This document shows positions 4,990-10,938 of a stretch of 10,938 bases of DNA, piece after piece; within the stretch, counting starts at the first letter, position 1; the number at the start of each line of letters is the position of its first letter. A program made the position numbers and the translations under genes. The notes beneath the pieces were generated by a model that made no database searches, had not been told where the DNA came from, and was given only the letters and a program-made list of their open reading frames with translations. Source of the stretch: a bacterium (GTDB lineage: Bacteria; Planctomycetota; J058; JAJDCP01); NCBI GenBank assembly GCA_030428695.1, contig JAUIEM010000343.1, positions 1 to 10,938 on the forward strand, written 5' to 3'.

Positions 4990-7900
4990 CTACTTGAACC
5001 ACCCGATCTTGTTCTCGTTCATGTGATAGATCTGCCCGAGCAGGTAGCCGTTGAACATCAGCATGTAGACCGCGAACGCGTTCATCAGCACCGCGACGAG
5101 CATCGAGACCAGGAAGCTCCCGGTCATGCCGGCGAGGATCTTGGTGACGGCCCCGATCCCGACGTAGAGACCCGTCGTCACGCACAGCACCGCGTAGTAG
5201 GCGAAGTAGTGCCCGACGCAGTTGCCGATGCTCTGGAAGGTCAGCTTCAGGTCGGCGGCGACGGTCACCGTGTTGTGCATGATCGAGCTGAGCAGCGCCA
5301 TCGGCATGTAGAACATCACCAGCGGCACGACGAGCCCGAACACGATCCACAGGAACCACAAGGACGGGAAGTAGCACGCCAGCGCGGCGACCAGGAGGGC
5401 CGGCCAGCCAGCGACGAACGAGAACATCGCGACGTGCAGCGCGTAGCCGATCCAGTCCCCGATGTCGGGCCAGTCGGGCGCTTCGTGCTTGCCGAGGCCC
5501 GAGGCCTTGACGATCGAGAAGAAGAAGGCCGAGAAGTAACCGAGCGCGATCCCGCCGATGATCAGCATGGCCATCGGCATGTTCATCGCCATCGCGATCC
5601 CGGTCATCAGCACGGTGCCGATGGCGAGGGAGATCAGGCCGTTGCCGTGCAGCGGATAGGCGAAGCCGCGCACGAAGGAGTCGACCAGGCCTCCCTTGCT
5701 CCGGCTGAGCCCGTCGGCGGCCGCGTGCCCGTCGGGGTGCAGCCGCGCGAGCTGCTCTTTGGGGTACGGGTCGTCGGGGTTGAGCTCGGCCGCGGTGGTG
5801 TAGAAGCCGATCGCCTCGTCGAGCCGGTTCAGGTCTTCGCAGACCTGCCCGAGCTGCACGTAGACCTCGGGGTCGTCCGGGAAGCTCGCCCGCCGCTCCT
5901 GCAGCTGCTCGTAGCGGTCGAGCAGCACCGCGTTGGTCACCGCCCCGCTCGACTCCTGGATCCCGCTCGCGGGCCCGGTCGCCATCGCCTGGTCGCCGCC
6001 GGGCACCGGGCTCCCCGGGATCGGCCCGGTCTCTTCTTCCTGGCCGCCCGAGTCGTAGGGGTCGGCCTTCTTCCCGCCCTTGCGGCGCCCGAAGGTGCCG
6101 CCTTCCGTCCAGGCCTCACCGCTCTCGTCCTGGGTCGAGAGCTCGGCGCCGGACTGCGGGCCGGAGCCGGTCTCGTCGCCGGCGGCCCACTGCCCGCCGG
6201 GCATCGCCTGGGAAGAGGACTCGTCGCCCGCGCCCCAGCCCGCGCCGGGCATCGCCTGCGAGGACGACTCGTCGCCCCAGCTGCCGCCGCCGGACTGGGC
6301 GCCGGTCTCTTCCCAGCCGGGGGAACGCTGGGAGCCTGTCTCTTCCCAACCGGGCTGGCCCTGGGAGCCGGTCTCGTCCCAACCGGGCTGGCCCTGGGAG
6401 CCGGTCTCGTCCCAACCGGGGGAGCGCTGGGAGCCTGTCTCTTCCCAACCGGGCGAGGCCTGCGAGCCCGAGTCCCAGCCGCTGGCGTCCGCGGCCCCCT
6501 CGGTGCCGCCGCCCTCGAAGGTGCTGCTGTCGCTCCAGGAGTCCCCGGCCGCGGCGGCGCCGGAGCCGGTGTTCTCCCAGTTCTGGGTCGGAGCGGACGC
6601 CCGCCGCGCGCCCTCGTCGGTCCAGGAGGTCGGGCCGGAGCCGGTGTCATCGCCGGCGGACGACCACTCGGACCCGTAGCTGCCCGAGTCCTCGTCCCCG
6701 TAGCCGCTGCTCTGCGCCCACGACTCCTCTTCCTCGGGACTCAGCGGACCGCTGGCGTTGAAGTCCCGCGGCGGGCGCGAGTTGTAGTCGATCGGCAGGG
6801 GCTTCGAGACCCCGAGGGAGCCGCTCTGGCCGTGCGCGCCGGGCATCGGGCCGGAGATGTTGAAGCCGCCGTCCCCGCCGATGCGCGGGTTGGTCGCGGT
6901 GTCGCTGGTCAGCCAGCGGCCGGCGTGCAGCTCGGAGAACGGCATGTCTCCGGACGCCATCTCGGGCATCCGCGAGCGCCGCCGTGCGATACTGCGCCCC
7001 TTCAGCGAGAAGAACGACAGCGCGATCAGCCCCGCGAGCACGCCGCCGATGATCAGGACGAAGTCGACGTACTGCTTGACGTAGCAGAATTTGATGTAGT
7101 AGCTCGCGACCGGGTCGTTCGGGTTCCGCGCGAGGGCGGCGTCGAACTGGTCGCGGGCCTGTTCCCACTCGCCGTTGAGGAAGAGCGTCTCCGCGCGCGC
7201 AGCGATCAGCGCCGCCTTGCGCTCCTCGGCGATCGCCGCGAAGCTCGACTTCGTGTCGAGCACGGCGTGGATCGCCGCCTCGATCTCGGTCTCGCGGTAG
7301 CTGTCGACCTTGACCCCGATGCCGAGATCCTCGGACTCCAGCGCGACCGACTCGGAGATCCAGCCGATGCTGTCCGCTCCGACCCGCACGGGGAACCAGC
7401 CCTCGACCTTGCCGGTCGGGAAGTCGTTTTCGAACTTGTCGAAGGTCTGCACGTCCTTGATCAGGCGCATCCGGGAGACACCGGTCACGTCGGGCTGATC
7501 GTGGACCCAGACCCCCATCTCCATCTCGGCGGCGACGAGATACAGGACCTGGCCGTAGAGCTCGTCGGCCTCGGGGTTCTTGAGGTCGCGCGCCTCCTTC
7601 AGCATGCGGTGCGCTTCCCAGCGCTGTTGCTCGTCGATGCGCTGGCGCGCCAGCGCGACCAGCGCGGCGGCCAGCCCCGCCTTGGCTTTCGGCGTGTGCC
7701 CGCTCAGGCTCGTCGCGTCGCGGTACACCGCCACCGCGTCCTCGAGGCTGCCGGAGCGCACCTGCGTCTCGGCGGTCGCGAGCAGGTCTTCGAGCACGGC
7801 CACGCTCGCGTAGTCGCGCAGCCCGGGTTTGAGATCCTCCCGCAGGATCTGCACGACCTCTTCGGGGGTCGCCTGGCTCGGGATCCGCGGGACCTCGTCG

Positions 7901-9762
7901 CCCTTGATCTTGACCCACAGCTCCCGCAGGGCGCCCTCGGCCCGGGCGCCGAGCTCGTCGAGGACCTCGTTGGCGGCACCGCCGACGCCGCCCGAGGCGC
8001 CGACCCGGTAGCCCTCGAGACGGAAGGCCGCGAACTGGGCGCTCTGGAACTCCTCCGCCTCGAAGTAGCTGAGGATGGTGCGGCGGAAGACGTCGACCGG
8101 GAACTGGTGCGGATGCAGCCCGGCGAGGATCTCGAGGCCGAGCAGGCGGCCTTTGGCCGGGTCGATGTTGGTCAGCAGCTGCCACAGCCGCTTGCGCACG
8201 AGGATCGGGTGCGCGGTCAGGCGCCTCTTCAGGCCCTGTGGCGTCAGGTAGGGCAGGCGCAGGATCGGGTCGGACGAGGTCAGGAGCTCGTAGATCGGCG
8301 CGGCGACCAGCTCGCGGTCGCCGAGGGCGCCGACCAGCTCGCCCTGCTCGTTCTCGAAGCCCCGCGCGAGCTGCTCGAGGCCGGTCATGCAGATGTCGAC
8401 GACCTCGTCCTCGTCGCTGCCGAGGAAGGACAGGAAGGCGTCGATGCCGACCGGCTTTTCACATTTGAGCAACAAGCGCAGGGCGCGCAGCCGGCGCTCG
8501 GCGGACAGGCTCTCGTGGTGCGCGAGCACCTGCACGATCGCCTCGCCGGCCTGGCGGTCCTGGGGCACCCACTTGCCGTTTCCGGCGCCGTCGTTCTCGG
8601 CGAGGATCACCTCGGCGCTGACGACGTTGAGCTCCGCGAGCCGGGTGTCGCTCGGGTCGGCTGTCCAGCGGATCTCGTCCCCGGGCAGGAGCACGTCGAG
8701 CGGGATGATCACGAAGTCCTTGCGCTCGGTCTCCTCGACCTTCCAGGCGAGGACCAGGCCGCCCTGGCCGTCCTCCCAGACCCGGTACTGCGACAGCTCT
8801 GGATCCTTGTTGATCGCTTCGCGCTCTTCATCGGGTCGCAGCAGCGTCCCCGTGCCCGCGATCTGCAAGGCGATCCGCGCGCCGACCGCGACGAACTCGT
8901 TGTCGCCGGGCTGGAACCGCATCGTCCCTTCGAGCTGCCACTCGTTGTTCTCGTAGTCGAGCGTCGGCGCGTCGGTGATGACCTCGAGCACCTGCGACGG
9001 CCCGACCGGCGTCGAGTCGGGCGGCGGGTCGACCTGAACGAGCTCTCCGGCGCGCCGCAGCGAGGTCACCCACTGCCACTCGATCTCGACCTCGGTCGAG
9101 TCGGGGATGTAGCGGACGTTGATCGCGAGGCTGTCCGCGCCGAGCAGCGTCGCCTGCTGGTCGTTGACCACCAGCCGGTCGCCGGTCTGGATGTTCAGCG
9201 TGTCGAGGCTGGCGAGGGTGAAGGATTCACGTTCCACCGGGGGCGGGTCGGTGGTGACCGGGCCGCCGACGCGGCGCAGGGTGTCGATGCGGTCGCGGTC
9301 GAAGACGCGCAGCAGCCCGACCTCACCGACCTGGACCATCAGCTTGACGGCGTCGCGCCCGGCGACGGTGCCTTCGACGCCGTTGACGAACACCCGATCG
9401 CCCGGGCGCAGCGAGAGGTAGACCCTGTCGACCTCGTCGATGTCGGGGGTGTCGGGCCCGGGGCCGGGGTCGGGCGGCTCTTCGCCGGGCAGGGCGTCGA
9501 TCAGCTCGAAGGAGGTCAGCCGTCCGTCGTCGCCCTTCGTCAGCTTGAGCAGGTCGTGCTTGCGGATCTGCAGCCTGAACAGCTGCATGAAGTTCCCGTT
9601 CATCCCGCTCGGGTGGATCGCGATCAGGGTCTGCTCCCCTTCGATCTCGAGCAGGAGGTTGTCCTGGAAGACGTCGAGGAACTTCGCGTACAGGACCTCG
9701 TCGTCCGCCTGGGCAGCGGGGACGAGGAGGAGGACGCAGAGGGCGAGCATCCGGGTGCGCAT
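4990..9762 (-). CDS. Giant modular membrane protein: SH3-like and helical repeats outside, TPR inside, multi-pass C terminus
   Basis: The product has 1590 residues; the function is unknown. A signal peptide (1-19, AQA before D20) supports the ATG at 9762, with GGAG (9770-9773) seven bases upstream. Residues 20-897 should be extracytoplasmic. They contain two tandem copies of a short beta module (about 118-167 and 189-239, each with GDR(V/L) near the start and LRR(V/A)G at the end), a beta-rich region 258-395, helical repeats about 405-720, an SH3b-like module about 748-810 (ending GWFPVRVGADSIGWI), and a TPR-like pair about 840-895. One span is at 898-918. Residues 919-1280 are a Gly/Ser/Trp/acidic disordered linker with tandem repeats. 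A clear TPR is at about 1290-1335. Residues 1370-1575 hold about six spans; the loop GKHEAPDWPDIGDW (1424-1437) recalls DUF4013-like membrane proteins, from memory only. The frame is intact throughout. A scaffold or sensor role across the membrane is inference. Confidence 0.88.
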   Translation of the reverse strand: MRTRMLALCVLLLVPAAQADDEVLYAKFLDVFQDNLLLEIEGEQTLIAIHPSGMNGNFMQLFRLQIRKHDLLKLTKGDDGRLTSFELIDALPGEEPPDPGPGPDTPDIDEVDRVYLSLRPGDRVFVNGVEGTVAGRDAVKLMVQVGEVGLLRVFDRDRIDTLRRVGGPVTTDPPPVERESFTLASLDTLNIQTGDRLVVNDQQATLLGADSLAINVRYIPDSTEVEIEWQWVTSLRRAGELVQVDPPPDSTPVGPSQVLEVITDAPTLDYENNEWQLEGTMRFQPGDNEFVAVGARIALQIAGTGTLLRPDEEREAINKDPELSQYRVWEDGQGGLVLAWKVEETERKDFVIIPLDVLLPGDEIRWTADPSDTRLAELNVVSAEVILAENDGAGNGKWVPQDRQAGEAIVQVLAHHESLSAERRLRALRLLLKCEKPVGIDAFLSFLGSDEDEVVDICMTGLEQLARGFENEQGELVGALGDRELVAAPIYELLTSSDPILRLPYLTPQGLKRRLTAHPILVRKRLWQLLTNIDPAKGRLLGLEILAGLHPHQFPVDVFRRTILSYFEAEEFQSAQFAAFRLEGYRVGASGGVGGAANEVLDELGARAEGALRELWVKIKGDEVPRIPSQATPEEVVQILREDLKPGLRDYASVAVLEDLLATAETQVRSGSLEDAVAVYRDATSLSGHTPKAKAGLAAALVALARQRIDEQQRWEAHRMLKEARDLKNPEADELYGQVLYLVAAEMEMGVWVHDQPDVTGVSRMRLIKDVQTFDKFENDFPTGKVEGWFPVRVGADSIGWISESVALESEDLGIGVKVDSYRETEIEAAIHAVLDTKSSFAAIAEERKAALIAARAETLFLNGEWEQARDQFDAALARNPNDPVASYYIKFCYVKQYVDFVLIIGGVLAGLIALSFFSLKGRSIARRRSRMPEMASGDMPFSELHAGRWLTSDTATNPRIGGDGGFNISGPMPGAHGQSGSLGVSKPLPIDYNSRPPRDFNASGPLSPEEEESWAQSSGYGDEDSGSYGSEWSSAGDDTGSGPTSWTDEGARRASAPTQNWENTGSGAAAAGDSWSDSSTFEGGGTEGAADASGWDSGSQASPGWEETGSQRSPGWDETGSQGQPGWDETGSQGQPGWEETGSQRSPGWEETGAQSGGGSWGDESSSQAMPGAGWGAGDESSSQAMPGGQWAAGDETGSGPQSGAELSTQDESGEAWTEGGTFGRRKGGKKADPYDSGGQEEETGPIPGSPVPGGDQAMATGPASGIQESSGAVTNAVLLDRYEQLQERRASFPDDPEVYVQLGQVCEDLNRLDEAIGFYTTAAELNPDDPYPKEQLARLHPDGHAAADGLSRSKGGLVDSFVRGFAYPLHGNGLISLAIGTVLMTGIAMAMNMPMAMLIIGGIALGYFSAFFFSIVKASGLGKHEAPDWPDIGDWIGYALHVAMFSFVAGWPALLVAALACYFPSLWFLWIVFGLVVPLVMFYMPMALLSSIMHNTVTVAADLKLTFQSIGNCVGHYFAYYAVLCVTTGLYVGIGAVTKILAGMTGSFLVSMLVAVLMNAFAVYMLMFNGYLLGQIYHMNENKIGWFK
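6181..6276 (-). repeat. Two 16-residue repeats in the giant protein's linker
   Basis: Residues 1163-1178 and 1179-1194 are tandem copies that share GDESSSQAMPG and end in W-containing four- or five-residue tails; a third GDE start follows at 1195. At the DNA level they form a 48-base tandem duplication next to, but distinct from, the 33-base repeats at 6304-6468. Confidence 0.85.
6304..6468 (-). repeat. Five 11-residue Trp repeats (33 bases each) in the giant protein
   Basis: Residues 1099-1153 are five contiguous units of the form GSQxxPGW(D/E)ET. Units 3 and 4 both read GSQGQPGW, and units 2 and 5 share GSQRSPGW. The DNA copies are nearly identical, including silent positions, which points to recent duplication or conversion. 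The period is a multiple of three, so copy-number change would keep the frame. Confidence 0.92.
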
Positions 9763-9922
9763 GACGAAGCTCCAGCTGCCAGGCGGGGTGGCAAGTTCTG
9801 TCTGACCCGCGGCGGAACGGTGTGCGGCGAGATCCTCGCGACCTGCCGCACGCGGCGGGCATGCGCCCCACGCCAGAGGGCCCCGCGGTCGACCTGGCCT
9901 GAGCGATGTTCGTCGCGACCTT
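9763..9922 (-). other. Long 5' leader of the giant gene
   Basis: About 160 bases lie between the predicted transcription start and the ATG at 9762. Visible structure includes TGCCA (9777-9781) pairing with TGGCA (9789-9793) over a seven-base loop, ending four bases before the GGAG ribosome site, and several GC-rich short palindromes. No riboswitch class is recognised. The frame stays open through the leader, but that part has no signal-peptide or domain character. Confidence 0.45.
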
Positions 9923-9928
9923 CTAGCG

Positions 9929-9957
9929 ATCATAACCCCTCCACTCCGAGGCTTCAA
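9929..9957 (-). promoter_or_regulatory. Promoter of the giant gene
   Basis: On the minus strand TTGAAG (9957-9952) and TATGAT (9934-9929) are separated by 17 bases; TATGAT matches five of six consensus positions. Transcription would begin near 9922. It sits back to back with the promoter at 9995-10024, with 37 bases between the two -35 elements. Confidence 0.65.
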
Positions 9958-9994
9958 CGTCGTCGGGCGCAATCCCCGGCATCGTCCGGGGCGG

Positions 9995-10024
9995 TTGCCA
10001 AACCGGTCGCGGACGCGGTATACT
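9995..10024 (+). promoter_or_regulatory. Promoter of the eight-span membrane protein gene
   Basis: TTGCCA (9995-10000) and TATACT (10019-10024) are separated by 18 bases and match the consensus at five of six positions each. This is the best promoter in the window. Transcription would start near 10031, about 49 bases before the ATG at 10080. No operator is obvious between the divergent promoters. Confidence 0.7.
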
Positions 10025-10079
10025 CCACCCCCGACCGAGCGCCGGCACACCGCGGGCGCACAGACCCCCAGGACACACG

Positions 10080-10934
10080 ATGGCGGACGGTACACCGCTC
10101 TATCTGGGTGAGGAGCTCCTCGCGACCTGGGTCCTGCTCGTGCCCTATCTGCTCGCCCTCGGCTTCGGGCTCCTGCACGCCTTCGTGATCGACTTTCCGG
10201 TCGGGAAGAAGCGTCGCTTCCTGTTCGACCGCCTGGCTCGGCTCTTTCTTATCATCGGACTCGTCCTGCACGGACTTCTGCTGCTCGGCCGCCTCGGCCT
10301 CGAGCAGTACCGTCTGCGCGACGCGGCCTGGCCGCTCGCCGTGGCGCGGCTCGGGCGCTTCCACATCCTGTCGCTGCTGTCCTGCCTGACCGCCGTGATC
10401 GCCTGGCGCACCCAGCGCCGTCACCCGGAGACGCCGGCCCTCTACCTGCCCGGGGTCGGGCTGGCCTGCGCGCTGCTGGCCTGGCTGCAGCTCGACGGGC
10501 GCATCGATCCCGGCGCCGGGCTCGGCAGCGGCCGCGCCCTCGAGTTGATCGCGACCCTGACGTTGACCATCGGCGACGCCCTGATCCTCGGCGTGATCTG
10601 CGCCGAGGCCTCGCGCGCCTTCGCCCGGGTCGCGGGCGCGCTCGGCGCCCGGGCGCGGCTGAACCGCGACACCGCGGCCGACACCACCCTGCACGAAGAG
10701 ACAGGACGCGGCCTCCACACGGGCTTCGCCGCGCTCCTGCAGGGGGCGTTCTGCGCGCTGTTGCTCGCGCTCGCGGGGCATCACGTCCCGGCCCTGGGGC
10801 CGCGGGGGGTCGCGCTCGTGCTGGTCGGCCTCGCGTTGGTCAATCGCCTCGAGAGCCGTACGCTGAGCCGCCTGTGCGCGTGGTCCGCGGCTTGTGTCCT
10901 CGCGACCGTCCACCTCGACATCATCGGAATCTGA
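10080..10934 (+). CDS. Eight-span membrane protein, possibly a distant CcsA/HemX relative
   Basis: The product has 284 residues with about eight hydrophobic segments (near 14-36, 52-73, 95-109, 121-138, 152-176, 211-233, 242-256 and 262-278). AGGA (10070-10073) lies six bases before the ATG, and a strong promoter is just upstream, so the start is well placed. The stretch LVLHGLLLLGRLG (62-73), with a histidine in the second span, then RFHILSLLS (93-101), recalls the first half of CcsA/HemX-type proteins. However, no Trp-rich heme motif is present, and the later histidines (H213, H234, H235, H278) are not in clear family contexts. A soluble Arg-rich loop spans about 178-210. I treat the function as unknown, with a heme-related role as one possibility. 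The stop is complete, four bases from the window end; a downstream operon cannot be judged. Confidence 0.8.
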   Translation: MADGTPLYLGEELLATWVLLVPYLLALGFGLLHAFVIDFPVGKKRRFLFDRLARLFLIIGLVLHGLLLLGRLGLEQYRLRDAAWPLAVARLGRFHILSLLSCLTAVIAWRTQRRHPETPALYLPGVGLACALLAWLQLDGRIDPGAGLGSGRALELIATLTLTIGDALILGVICAEASRAFARVAGALGARARLNRDTAADTTLHEETGRGLHTGFAALLQGAFCALLLALAGHHVPALGPRGVALVLVGLALVNRLESRTLSRLCAWSAACVLATVHLDIIGI

Positions 10935-10938
10935 GTAT

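Noticed and set aside
6304..6468. CRISPR-like 33-base periodic repeats
   Set aside because: The repeats are directly adjacent with no spacers, stay in frame and encode a regular 11-residue motif within a long gene.
9763..10095. Upstream start for the giant gene, adding up to 111 residues
   Set aside because: The added part is Arg/Pro-rich with no domain character, overlaps the promoter at 9929-9957 and would bury a clear signal peptide. ATG 9762 has a well-spaced GGAG.
4927..10188. A 1753-codon open frame on the plus strand, antisense to the giant gene
   Set aside because: Stop-free antisense frames are common opposite very GC-rich genes. Its composition (Asp/Val/Arg/His/Gly-rich, no domains) is that of a shadow, while the minus strand has a signal peptide, TPR and membrane spans. 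It also runs through both divergent promoters.

Overview
This is a very GC-rich bacterial chromosomal window with G or C at most third codon positions. The likeliest source is a planctomycete or a similar large-genome bacterium. The evidence is the cytochrome c assembly protein with the core WGRFWGWDPKE, a membrane-anchored Ser/Thr kinase with a large extracytoplasmic domain, a giant modular TPR/SH3-like membrane protein, and promoters of the TTG-N17/18-TA type. Myxococcota or another deep lineage cannot be excluded, because there is no rRNA or other phylogenetic marker here. No mobile element, CRISPR array, tRNA or rRNA was seen.

Layout, left to right. (1) At 2-1585 (+) is the 3' part of a CcsA/ResC-type heme handling protein whose 5' end lies outside the window. 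(2) A weak terminator and a good promoter (TTGTCA-N17-TAGCCT) follow. They lead into a probable two-gene unit: a small unknown protein (GTG start at 1674) and a 732-residue transmembrane Ser/Thr kinase (2090-4288). (3) A convergent intergenic region (4289-4498) holds degenerate hexamer repeats and an intrinsic terminator that serves the minus-strand gene. (4) On the minus strand lies an HU/IHF-family DNA-binding protein (4499-4843). It has its own promoter and a perfect palindrome over the predicted transcription start. (5) Also on the minus strand is a 1590-residue protein (4990-9762). It has a signal peptide, a long extracytoplasmic part with SH3-like and helical repeats, one membrane span, a Trp/acidic low-complexity cytoplasmic linker, a TPR, and a C-terminal multi-pass membrane domain. 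(6) A 317-bp divergent region (9763-10079) has two back-to-back promoters. (7) At 10080-10934 (+) is an eight-span membrane protein, possibly a distant CcsA/HemX relative.

How the parts may work together: CcsA attaches heme to c-type cytochromes outside the cytoplasmic membrane. The kinase and the giant protein both connect the extracytoplasmic space to the cytoplasm. The giant protein's Ser/Thr-rich linker would be a plausible kinase target, but that is inference from proximity only. The most unusual item is the giant protein and its 11-residue, recently duplicated Trp-containing repeats.
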